Assembly (NCBI RefSeq): GCF_012932965.1
Contig: NZ_JABBXH010000010.1
Span: 1 to 64,000 of the forward strand
DNA length: 64,000 bases
Direction of reading: 5' to 3'
From: Thalassotalea algicola
GTDB lineage: Bacteria; Pseudomonadota; Gammaproteobacteria; Enterobacterales; Alteromonadaceae
Positions within the stretch are counted from its first letter, which is position 1; each line of letters begins with the position of its first letter. Below the pieces are notes generated by a model. It was not told where the DNA came from. It saw only the letters and a list, made by a program, of their open reading frames with translations, and searched no databases. Position numbers and translations under genes: made by a program. Positions 9,019 to 16,268 of this stretch are shown here, piece after piece.

Positions 9019-10275
9019 ATGAGTATTATTGTAGTTACCATCGCATCTATTTTATTAGCACTGATTATTTATTTATTAGTAAATAGTTATGTACCTTTAA
9101 CAAACAAAATTAATAACACGCTAAAAATTAATAGTCGTGGCAAATCTATGGTGTACATGTTCGCCGTGATGCTTTGCTACGTTCCTCTATACTTCTATGC
9201 TGATTATGACAATAAACTGTCTATTGCCCAGCAAAACGGTTATGACGACTATAAAGTTTACAGAGCAGAGTTAGGAAAAGCAGAAAAAGCCGGGTTACCG
9301 CTGCAAGCTTACCAACGTGAAATGGTAAAAGCTGCCAAGTTAGGTCTACATAATTACCAAGATTATGTAAATTTACTGGAAGCACAAGATTATGGATATA
9401 GTGATTTTGATTCTTACCAAGCCGACTTAAATGCCGCTCAAAAATATGGTTTGCCGCTATATGTATATACGGACGCCAAAGCAGAAGCAGATGCTAAAAA
9501 CTTTACCAACTTTGACGACTACATTATAGATAGAGAAAAACAATCACTGATTCAGAAAATGGCAGGTATTGTTAGCCTAGAAGGCGACTACAATATTGAT
9601 AATGTGCCTTTAGGTGTTAAGAAAAGCGAATTATTATCTACAATATATAACTGTAAAATTTCTCAAATTCCAGATTACACTTTCCCGGTAACGAAATCGT
9701 TAGCTCCAAGAAGTGAAGCACATATCAGCCATTTCTTTCCTGAAACGCAAAAAAATAGTCATTTCGGCTTAAACCTTTACAGCATGAACTTTACGGTAAT
9801 GCCTGGTTTAGATCGTCAAGTCATTTCAAAGTATGAAATGAAGTGTGAAGATGCACGTTACGACCTTTGGTTCCTAAACGATGATGATTCTTTAGTGTTA
9901 TACGAGAAAACAATTAACCTACCGAATATCCGTAAGCTTGATGCAATAGAGCGTCGCTTAACTCAGACACTATTAGAAAAATGTGACAGTGATATTAACA
10001 TTGGAATTGAAGCTAGCTTTGAAGAAAACGGTACACGTTCAGTGAAAAATATGTACTGTAAAAACTTCCAAGACTATATAGTTGCAACCATTGTCGAAGG
10101 ACCAATGATTAGCGGTGTTCGTCAAGATGCAGATATACATATTGGTTATTTAAGCGAACGTCGTTGGAACCAATACATCGACAATTTAAAAACGGTTAAA
10201 AGCAAAAAATCAAATGTTCAATTCACACAAAGTGATGGCAAAAATAAAACCAAAACATTTGAAAGTCGAATATAA
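9019..10275 (+). CDS. Inner-membrane protein with six tandem 17-residue repeats, unknown function
   Basis: A 418-residue protein with two membrane segments (about 3-23 and 44-61). A tandem repeat region (about 69-170) follows, built of roughly 17-residue units of the form A-x3-G-[LY]-x2-[YF]-x2-Y (for example AEKAGLPLQAYQREMVK, AAKLGLHNYQDYVNLLE, AQDYGYSDFDSYQADLN). The C-terminal half (180-418) is mixed alpha/beta with scattered cysteines and no recognised family. The repeats are probably helical and solvent-exposed; the topology (N-terminus in or out) cannot be decided here. Transcribed alone, with a terminator at its end. Confidence 0.8.
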   Translation: MSIIVVTIASILLALIIYLLVNSYVPLTNKINNTLKINSRGKSMVYMFAVMLCYVPLYFYADYDNKLSIAQQNGYDDYKVYRAELGKAEKAGLPLQAYQREMVKAAKLGLHNYQDYVNLLEAQDYGYSDFDSYQADLNAAQKYGLPLYVYTDAKAEADAKNFTNFDDYIIDREKQSLIQKMAGIVSLEGDYNIDNVPLGVKKSELLSTIYNCKISQIPDYTFPVTKSLAPRSEAHISHFFPETQKNSHFGLNLYSMNFTVMPGLDRQVISKYEMKCEDARYDLWFLNDDDSLVLYEKTINLPNIRKLDAIERRLTQTLLEKCDSDINIGIEASFEENGTRSVKNMYCKNFQDYIVATIVEGPMISGVRQDADIHIGYLSERRWNQYIDNLKTVKSKKSNVQFTQSDGKNKTKTFESRI

Positions 10276-10282
10276 TGAATTA

Positions 10283-10304
10283 AAGCCCCGCAAGGGGCTT
10301 TTTT
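10283..10304 (+). terminator. Intrinsic terminator, convergent genes
   Basis: Stem AAGCCCC/GGGGCTT with loop GCAA, followed by TTTT. It overlaps the last two bases of the convergent regulator gene that ends at 10303. Confidence 0.8.
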
Positions 10305-12321
10305 ATTGACGTTTATTCAATAGCCTAATTTCTGCTGACGAGTCTTCGACTCGACTTACCGAAACCCAGCTTTCATCTGCGGTTATCGAAAAACTACTTG
10401 GTACTATGTTATCTAACGATATCCATTTGCCTTTTTTAACCACATTTTCAAGGCTTCGAATTTCAATTCCTTTATCTTTAACGAAATACAAATTACTATT
10501 TTTAATGTGCCACCTATTCCAATAAGTTATGTCTAGATCTGGAAGTACCAAGTATTCACTACCTGTCGTCAAATCTAATTTGTATAAGCCTGATTTCGTA
10601 TATTTCGTCAAATATATATATCGTTTATCTGCAGAAACTTGTGCGCTATACCCTCCAAATTTAGTCAGTAGCTCACTTTTGCCGGTGCGCATATTTACTA
10701 ACCATAGCTGCCAATCTCCAGAGTCATCACTACTTACAAGTAAAGTTTCTGAGTCCTTTATATCAACAAAGTGAACATTATTGATGTCACTTTGAATCAA
10801 CTGCCATCTTGTCTGTGAGAAGTGATATTTGTAAAGCAGTCCGTTCACAGAGGCGACGATAAAGGAACCATCGTTAGCCCAACTTATGTTGTTAATGTGT
10901 TTGATTGTTTCTGGAAATAACAGTGCGTGTGGTTTGCCATATTCAGGTTTTAAATAAAATTGCCATTCTCCTGAATCATTAGACAAAAAAACGAGGTCAT
11001 TATTGTGACTCGCGTAAAAGGGCAAGACAGTGCGATGCCGAGTATCAGTAATAGCTTGGATTTCACCATTATCATTTACTGAGTGATTGTAAATATTCTG
11101 GCTATTGTTTGAGTAAACATATACTACTCCACGCTTATTCGTTTTGGCTTGGCTAACGTAAGGTTGCGTACTTAAGTCACTTACTTCGCTGGTTTTAACA
11201 TTTAACACCTTCAATCCCGATTTTTCGGATATAACTAAACGTTCGTGATCTAGCCAAGCAATCGAAGAAACACTTTTAAATCCTGTTAGGTAGTTTGGCT
11301 GAGCCACTTTATTAACTTCAATCAACTTAACTAGACCATCACCATTTGATTGATATTCAACAACCGCCAGTTTTGACGCATTAGGCGACAAACTAAGTAA
11401 ATAGTCACCGCGCAAATTCCCCTTCGAATTAGCCATTGTTACTTGCTGTTTTCTACCAGTATCTAGTTGTAGGCTTACGATCGAAAAAGGCTGATTAACA
11501 TCCTCTCGTTGATTGAAATACAATTTATTAGAGGCAGGGTCCAATTCTAAGTTGGTCACCGCTCTACGAGAACATGAACTAACAAACGAGACCTCCTTAG
11601 ATGCTCGATCTATTTTCACTATTTCACAATCTCTTTGTACAAGGTTATTAAAGCGGCTGGCAAAAACTGTATTATCAGCCGCTATCATGGCAAAAGTGTA
11701 ATAATATTCATCCTCAGTTAGCGGAAAGGCTTCTCCATCAGCTGGTTGCAACCACAATTGAGCGATATCATCATCAGTTTCCTTATGCAAAAAAACAATA
11801 TCATCACTAACAAAATTTCCGTTGGGTTTAAATGAAATGCCTTTCTTTGTAGTAACCGGGAAGTCCTGCCACACAAATTGAGTAGAAATAGGCTTATCTG
11901 CTTTAAAGGTCAACCAATAAGCGCAACTCAACACAATCAACATTACCCCTACAATTAACGCTATATATTTATGATTAACAGCTAAATATTCTTTTGATTC
12001 TGGTAACTTTGCTTGTTCAACACAAGCGGTAAACTTATAGCCAACTTTACTGACTGTAATAAGTAATTTTGGGGTACTTGGGTCTTCCTCGATAATTTTT
12101 CTTAGCTCACTTACCGCTCGATTTATAGCGGCAAAACTGACTATTCTCTCTTCCCATACCGACGCCATTAACGCTTCTCGGCTAAAAACTTGATTCGCGT
12201 GTTGACAAAAATGCAGTAACAAGCGAAATAACTTAGGTTCAATTGCGACTTTTTCGTTGTTCCGATATAAAGTAAAAGAAGTCGAGTCCAAGAGAAATTC
12301 TCCAAATACGAAGCGAGACAC
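10303..12321 (-). CDS. CadC/ToxR-type membrane-bound transcriptional regulator with beta-propeller sensor domain
   Basis: A 672-residue one-component regulator. The N-terminal OmpR-type winged helix (about 1-100, FGEFLLDSTSFTLYRN, with SRAVSELRK-like recognition helix and a VGYKF wing) is followed by one membrane span (about 119-139). A long periplasmic part has repeated YFN, WSNDGS and TKxG blades like a TolB/WD40 propeller. The start is GTG at 12321, preceded by AAGGGG. It is divergent from a lipoprotein esterase; four phased repeats lie between the genes and are the likely binding site. Confidence 0.85.
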   Translation of the reverse strand: MSRFVFGEFLLDSTSFTLYRNNEKVAIEPKLFRLLLHFCQHANQVFSREALMASVWEERIVSFAAINRAVSELRKIIEEDPSTPKLLITVSKVGYKFTACVEQAKLPESKEYLAVNHKYIALIVGVMLIVLSCAYWLTFKADKPISTQFVWQDFPVTTKKGISFKPNGNFVSDDIVFLHKETDDDIAQLWLQPADGEAFPLTEDEYYYTFAMIAADNTVFASRFNNLVQRDCEIVKIDRASKEVSFVSSCSRRAVTNLELDPASNKLYFNQREDVNQPFSIVSLQLDTGRKQQVTMANSKGNLRGDYLLSLSPNASKLAVVEYQSNGDGLVKLIEVNKVAQPNYLTGFKSVSSIAWLDHERLVISEKSGLKVLNVKTSEVSDLSTQPYVSQAKTNKRGVVYVYSNNSQNIYNHSVNDNGEIQAITDTRHRTVLPFYASHNNDLVFLSNDSGEWQFYLKPEYGKPHALLFPETIKHINNISWANDGSFIVASVNGLLYKYHFSQTRWQLIQSDINNVHFVDIKDSETLLVSSDDSGDWQLWLVNMRTGKSELLTKFGGYSAQVSADKRYIYLTKYTKSGLYKLDLTTGSEYLVLPDLDITYWNRWHIKNSNLYFVKDKGIEIRSLENVVKKGKWISLDNIVPSSFSITADESWVSVSRVEDSSAEIRLLNKRQ

Positions 12322-12331
12322 CTATATATAA

Positions 12332-12439
12332 CCCCTTGTTTTATTGTGCATTATCAATTCATTATCATTTCATTACTTACCCATTATTGCTTGTTACTCG
12401 TTGATTTTCCATGCTTTATTTTCAATGCAAAACAAGGGG
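12332..12439. repeat. Perfect 11-bp inverted repeat carrying the ribosome-binding sites of both divergent genes
   Basis: CCCCTTGTTTT (12332-12342) and AAAACAAGGGG (12429-12439) are exact reverse complements. Each contains the AAGGGG Shine-Dalgarno of the gene it precedes (GTG at 12321 on minus, ATG at 12447 on plus). The symmetry is longer than the ribosome-binding sites alone need. Confidence 0.6.
12349..12392. promoter_or_regulatory. Four direct repeats with exact 11-bp period, likely operator of the CadC-like regulator
   Basis: CATTA[TC] begins at 12349, 12360, 12371 and 12382, each 11 bases apart (units CATTATCAATT, CATTATCATTT, CATTACTTACC, CATTATTGCTT). Helically phased direct repeats are the usual binding pattern of OmpR/ToxR-type winged-helix proteins. 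The site lies midway between the divergent regulator and esterase genes. Confidence 0.6.
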
Positions 12440-12446
12440 ATTTCTC

Positions 12447-13352
12447 ATGCATCAAAGAACCTATAAACTCCTGCAAATATCTGCAGTAGTGTTATCAACA
12501 ACTTTATTATTCGCGTGTGGCGGTGGTGGAAGTAGCAGTAATAAAACCCAAAAACCAGACAATACAATTACCACTAAGACTTGTGCTGGGGTCAACTTAA
12601 ATGATTCATATAATTGTATACGTGTAGACAGTAGAGATTCATTAGCATTTGTCCCGTCTACTATCTCCGCAGAGACAAGCATAGCAATATTCCTACACGG
12701 TGCCCCTGGTTCTCCAAGTAAAGTTATGAACATATTTGATGCTGAGAATCTTGCTAATTCATACGATATGATTGCGCTTGGGCCAAAAGGGAACGCATCT
12801 GACTATGAGTGGGATAGTCAAAATATAGATGCTAACAATACAAATTTGGACATTAACTACTTAGTTAAACTCATCGATGAAGTGCGAGCGAACTATAACT
12901 TATCTTCGGAAAAAGTATATGTATTTGGCTATTCAGCAGGTGGTTTCATGGCATACAAGCTTGCTTGTAAAGTCCCAGAATCAATTACTGCGATTGTCTC
13001 TCTAGCTGGCCAGTATCGTGGTGATTTAGACGCATGCCCAACATCTACGCCAATGAATATTCACCATCTGCACAGTCCTTTTGATAAAGATGTACCATAT
13101 GGTGGCAGGGCGTTCGGTGAAATTGCATCAGTAGATGACACAATAGCATTGTGGGCTATAAAAAATGGCTGCAGTGATGAGATAATTTCTACCGAAGGTG
13201 CTGGTATCACACAGTCTAGTGCCAAAACAACGACCAATCTTTATCAAGGGTGTACACACCAGCTTGGACTTTCAATCATGGAAACTGTTGAACATGAGGA
13301 CAATTATCAAGCAGATAAGTTACTCGATACATTTAAACACTTACTTAGATAG
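12447..13352 (+). CDS. Lipoprotein alpha/beta-hydrolase (esterase/PHB-depolymerase-like)
   Basis: 301 residues from the ATG at 12447, chosen over an in-frame ATG at 12411 because it has AAGGGGA 7 bases upstream and begins a clean lipoprotein signal peptide with lipobox LFAC (Cys24). After a Gly/Ser linker comes an alpha/beta-hydrolase: IFLHGAPGSP (oxyanion loop region), GYSAGG nucleophile elbow (Ser163), SPFDKDVPYGG (acid) and late histidines. This resembles the polyhydroxybutyrate depolymerase/feruloyl esterase group (LpqC-like). Divergent from the CadC-like regulator, so possibly its target gene. Substrate unknown. Confidence 0.8.
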   Translation: MHQRTYKLLQISAVVLSTTLLFACGGGGSSSNKTQKPDNTITTKTCAGVNLNDSYNCIRVDSRDSLAFVPSTISAETSIAIFLHGAPGSPSKVMNIFDAENLANSYDMIALGPKGNASDYEWDSQNIDANNTNLDINYLVKLIDEVRANYNLSSEKVYVFGYSAGGFMAYKLACKVPESITAIVSLAGQYRGDLDACPTSTPMNIHHLHSPFDKDVPYGGRAFGEIASVDDTIALWAIKNGCSDEIISTEGAGITQSSAKTTTNLYQGCTHQLGLSIMETVEHEDNYQADKLLDTFKHLLR

Positions 13353-13422
13353 CAAGAGCTAACCCAGCAGTAATTATTCTGTTTAAATACTCTCAAATAA
13401 TTATGTCCAATAAATAAGTCCC

Positions 13423-13450
13423 AAATAAAGCTCCACAAGGGGCTTTATTT
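13423..13450 (+). terminator. Terminator after the lipoprotein esterase
   Basis: A 12-bp stem with one G-T pair (AAATAAAGCTCC / GGGGCTTTATTT) and loop ACAA, 70 bases past the stop. The U-rich end is part of the stem. Confidence 0.7.
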
Positions 13451-13520
13451 CCTACCGACCAACATTGTCCTGCTATTAAGGCCTATGCTAGACTGAAAAA
13501 AAAGTTTAAATTCTATACCT

Positions 13521-13955
13521 ATGAACCTCGATAATTTGATTGACCAAGCACAAAAAGTCTGCGAAAAACGTGGTGCACGTTTAACTAAAGCACGTAGTGA
13601 CGTGCTGAAGTTATTAGCCCAACACGAGGGAGCTGTTGGTGCTTATGATCTACTAGCCCAATTGCAAAAATCAGATGCTAATGCCAAACCAGCAACTATT
13701 TATCGCGCACTAGATTTTTTAAGTAAGCAAGGCTTTGTTCATAAAATTGAATCAATAAATGCCTTTGTAATGTGCCACCATATCAGCGACTGTAACCACC
13801 CAGTGCAACTCCTAATTTGTGACGATTGCGGCCACGTTGAAGAAATTCAATCGAATAACCTAGATCTGGCAATACGTGCTATGGCTGATGCCAGTGGCTT
13901 CGACATTAGCCACCAAATTGTCGAAGCTCATGGCCGTTGTCAAAATTGTCACTAA
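13521..13955 (+). CDS. zur: Zinc uptake regulator Zur (Fur family)
   Basis: A 144-residue Fur-family repressor closest in reading to Zur. The segments RLTKARSDVLKLLAQHEGA, AYDLLAQLQ and PATIYRALDFLSKQGFVHK match the winged helix of E. coli Zur, where Fur differs clearly. The structural zinc ligands are CDDCGH and CQNC, with a regulatory His-rich part between. It represses zinc import genes when zinc is replete. It stands alone here; a decayed gene follows. Confidence 0.93.
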   Translation: MNLDNLIDQAQKVCEKRGARLTKARSDVLKLLAQHEGAVGAYDLLAQLQKSDANAKPATIYRALDFLSKQGFVHKIESINAFVMCHHISDCNHPVQLLICDDCGHVEEIQSNNLDLAIRAMADASGFDISHQIVEAHGRCQNCH

Positions 13956-14070
13956 AATACAACTACCTAAGTTTATCTAGATAGCTCTGGCTAAATGCTA
14001 GCGGGAAAGTTAACGTTTAATCGATCCTTTTACATTAATGTTAAATAACTGTAATTGCACATCCGATACT

Positions 14071-14115
14071 CAAGAATACAACTAAGCATAAAATTAAGGC
14101 CTTGATGTATTCTTG
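14071..14115. repeat. Perfect 10-bp inverted repeat downstream of zur
   Basis: CAAGAATACA (14071-14080) and TGTATTCTTG (14106-14115) flank 25 bases that contain AAGGCCTT. A further TGTATTCCTGT lies nearby (about 14146). There is no T-run, so it is not a standard terminator. Nothing else recognisable was seen between the zur stop and the broken gene. Confidence 0.4.
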
Positions 14116-14183
14116 TCTAGTAAGGCTTTGGCTAAAATTGACTAATGTATTCCTGTAATCACTCCAATGACGATAAAAATGTG

Positions 14184-14515
14184 AATAAAGAATAGCTAAA
14201 TATCACTTCACTCCTACCCACCCAGAATTTGAAGCATTAATAAAACAATTTGCCGAACCACACTTTCAGTTAGCTAAAGATAACCAAAATCTGCCGATAA
14301 CATGGGTAGGTATCGAAAATGATTGAGATAAAGTTTATATTTATCAAGAAGTGAGCGGTAAAAACTTTTTGCCAAGATTAGTGGTAAAAAACGATTTACT
14401 CGTCGATACTTACGTTAAGCAGATCAATACAGTTAATATTGAGATTGGCGATACTAAATTCAGTTTAACCTTCAATGAAATGAATCGTATTGCCACAATT
14501 GCAAACAATAACTAG
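14184..14515 (+). pseudogene. Broken gene of about 105 codons interrupted by TGA
   Basis: One frame reads as coding-like protein from about 14189 to the TAG at 14513-14515 (YHFTPTHPEFEALIKQF... then DKVYIYQEVSGKNFLPRL...), but it is split by TGA at 14324-14326, where TGG (Trp) would restore a smooth sequence. There is also no start codon in this frame: TAA lies just upstream, and a plausible GTG AAT AAA GAA start at 14181 is in another frame. It therefore carries at least a nonsense change and probably a frameshift near the start. No family recognised. The following CheX-like gene is intact. Confidence 0.6.
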
Positions 14516-14587
14516 TGCGAAATCAAAAAATTATGCTAAATTAGTAGCTAAGTCTCGCACAGAGTAATAAAAGGCTCGGTAATTTTC

Positions 14588-15049
14588 ATGAATGTAGAGT
14601 TTATAAACCCTTTTTTATCTTCGATGTTAAATGTCATGTCGACTATGGCAATGATGGAACTAACACCGGAAAAACCAAAGTTAAAGCAAGGTGAAGTTGC
14701 TAAAGGCGACGTATCAGGTTTAATTGGTATGGTCAGTGACCAAGCAAAAGGTTCTCTATCTATTACGTTTGAGGGTTCATTAGCCATTGCGACTATGAAA
14801 AATATGGTTGGCGAAGGTCCTGACGAAATTAATGAGGAAATTACTGACTTAGTCGGTGAGATAACCAATATGGTTACTGGTGGTGCTAAACGCATGCTAA
14901 GTGAAAAAGGCTTTGAATTCGATATGGCGACACCTATGGTAGTATCAGGTACTAATCATACCATTAACCACAAAGCTGAAGGGCCGATTGTCATTATCCC
15001 TCTTAGCTCTGAGCATGGTAAAGCTTATATTGAGTTCAGCTTCGATTAG
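14588..15049 (+). CDS. CheX-like chemotaxis phosphatase-domain protein
   Basis: A 153-residue single-domain protein of the CheC/CheX fold. It starts NVEFINPFLSSMLNVMSTM, carries the active-site-like E-x2-N in DLVGEITNMVTGGAK (about 86-100), and ends with the typical IPLSSEHGKAYIEFSF strand. CheX proteins dephosphorylate CheY~P or related receiver domains in the cytoplasm. No chemotaxis operon adjoins it, so the partner receiver is unknown. Lone CheX-like genes are common in Alteromonadales and Vibrionales. Confidence 0.85.
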   Translation: MNVEFINPFLSSMLNVMSTMAMMELTPEKPKLKQGEVAKGDVSGLIGMVSDQAKGSLSITFEGSLAIATMKNMVGEGPDEINEEITDLVGEITNMVTGGAKRMLSEKGFEFDMATPMVVSGTNHTINHKAEGPIVIIPLSSEHGKAYIEFSFD

Positions 15050-15068
15050 TTAAAAAATTTGTGCGAAT

Positions 15069-15096
15069 GAAGCTCCAAATCTTGGGGCTTTTTTTA
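15069..15096 (+). terminator. Terminator after the CheX-like gene
   Basis: Stem AAGCTCCAA / TTGGGGCTT (one G-T pair), loop ATC, then seven T in a row. It also lies just past the end of the convergent soxR. Confidence 0.8.
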
Positions 15097-15101
15097 TACC
15101 G

Positions 15102-15557
15102 TTAATTTTCCTTCTGTCGCTTTTTCTCTAAAAGAACAGGGCCATCGCCTAGCTCAGCCAGCATGTCTTCAGGGTTGTAAATTGGACAGTTTTTCAATGA
15201 CAAGCAACCACAGCCGATACAACCGTCTAGCGAATCACGTAAAGCGATTAAATAATTAATTCGCTCATCCAGTTCAGCCTGCCAATTGCTTGCCAATAAT
15301 TGCCAATCTTCTTTGTTTGGCGTGCGATTGTCCGGTAAGCCTGCAAAGGCTCGTTTAATGCTATCTAAACTAACCCCCATTTTCTGAGCTGCTTTAATTA
15401 CCGATATTCGTCTAAGTACTTCAGCTTTATAACGTCTTTGATTACCATTATTTCGCCAACTACGAATTAAACCTAATTGCTCATAGTAGTGAAGTGTCGA
15501 TACTTTTACTCCACAACGTTTTGCCACCCTGCCGACACTCCAGTTTGCTTCTTCCAT
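15102..15557 (-). CDS. soxR: Redox-sensitive MerR-family activator SoxR
   Basis: 151 residues from the ATG at 15557; AGGAGG lies 5 bases upstream, and an in-frame GTG at 15563 is too close to it. The MerR winged helix is at the N-terminus (VGRVAKRCGVKVSTLHYYEQLGLI). It has a dimerisation helix and the [2Fe-2S] ligand motif CIGCGCLSLKNC (C-x2-C-x-C-x5-C), diagnostic of SoxR. Oxidation of the cluster by redox-cycling compounds turns on the target promoter. The divergent promoter next to it contains a near-perfect SoxR box. No soxS is present, fitting the non-enteric type of SoxR regulon. Confidence 0.95.
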   Translation of the reverse strand: MEEANWSVGRVAKRCGVKVSTLHYYEQLGLIRSWRNNGNQRRYKAEVLRRISVIKAAQKMGVSLDSIKRAFAGLPDNRTPNKEDWQLLASNWQAELDERINYLIALRDSLDGCIGCGCLSLKNCPIYNPEDMLAELGDGPVLLEKKRQKEN

Positions 15558-15597
15558 ACCCACCTCCTAAGACTAATTAAAAAAAGTTAAAAAAGAC

Positions 15598-15628
15598 TTT
15601 ACCTCAAGCTAACTTGAGGTTTTAGCAT
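15598..15628 (+). promoter_or_regulatory. SoxR-controlled promoter with 19-bp spacer
   Basis: -35 TTTACC (15598-15603) and -10 TAGCAT (15623-15628) are 19 bases apart, the stretched spacing of MerR-type promoters. The spacer is covered by the dyad ACCTCAAGCTAACTTGAGGT (15601-15620), which matches the E. coli soxS operator at nearly every base. It points to the small ORF and VOC gene on the plus strand. Confidence 0.92.
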
Positions 15629-15658
15629 AGCAAACAATTAAACAAATGGAGAGAAAAA

Positions 15659-15772
15659 ATGACTTCACTAACATTACCTATCGACACCTTAAACAAATTA
15701 AACTTTCAAATTAGCAAAGCTTACATTTTGAAGTTTATCGAGCTAATCAATCAAACTATGCAACACAAGTAA
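15659..15772 (+). CDS. 37-residue small protein, first gene behind the SoxR promoter
   Basis: ATG at 15659 with GGAGAG upstream, ending TAA at 15770-15772. The peptide (MTSLTLPIDTLNKLNFQISK, then a short helix-prone end ...FIELINQTMQHK) has no signal peptide or known motif. It sits 31 bases after the SoxR -10 element and 9 bases before the VOC gene, which has its own AAGGA. This position in a stress-induced operon is the main support; it could alternatively be a leader peptide or the remnant of a larger gene. Confidence 0.5.
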   Translation: MTSLTLPIDTLNKLNFQISKAYILKFIELINQTMQHK

Positions 15773-15781
15773 GGAAGCAAT

Positions 15782-16198
15782 ATGCATTTAGAACATTTAA
15801 ACCTAGTAGTAAGCGATATTCCTGCCAGCTTAAAATTTTATCAAGCAGCCTTTCCTCATTGGAAGATACGCACAGAAGGCTCAGGAGAATGGTTTGGTAA
15901 GGCACGCAACTGGTTGCATTTTGGTGATGACTATCAATACATATCTTTTAATGATGATGGTGAAGGTGTAAACAGGGAGCTCACAGGGCATCAAGTCGGT
16001 CTCGCTCATTTTGGCTTTGTCACTAATAACATTGAAGCTGTCATTATGCGACTAACTGAAGCGGGCTTTGAAATTGCAAAACCTGGTGCCGAGAACCAGT
16101 ATAGAAAGAATATCTACTACATAGATCCCGCAGGCTATGAAATTGAGTTTGTCGAATACTTATCTGATATACCAATCGAACGAAATTCTGATAATTGA
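15782..16198 (+). CDS. VOC (glyoxalase/dioxygenase superfamily) protein in the SoxR operon
   Basis: A 138-residue single VOC-fold protein: HLEHLNLVVSDIPASLKFYQ at the N-terminus with a metal-ligand-like His, and DPAGYEIEFVEYL at the C-terminus with the usual Glu. Members include glyoxalase I, fosfomycin/bleomycin resistance proteins and extradiol dioxygenases. Placement behind a SoxR box suggests detoxification or binding of redox-active or electrophilic compounds (inference). Start ATG follows TAAGGA of the small upstream ORF. Confidence 0.85.
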   Translation: MHLEHLNLVVSDIPASLKFYQAAFPHWKIRTEGSGEWFGKARNWLHFGDDYQYISFNDDGEGVNRELTGHQVGLAHFGFVTNNIEAVIMRLTEAGFEIAKPGAENQYRKNIYYIDPAGYEIEFVEYLSDIPIERNSDN

Positions 16199-16268
16199 TA
16201 GATAGAGCATTACATTTTAATTGGTAATGCTCTTATTACATAGCGGTAAGTTAAATAAGTACGGCCGT

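Noticed and set aside
14324-14326. In-frame TGA as a selenocysteine codon
   Set aside because: No SECIS-like hairpin was seen just after it, the frame also lacks a start codon, and Trp fits the context. A nonsense mutation is the simpler reading.
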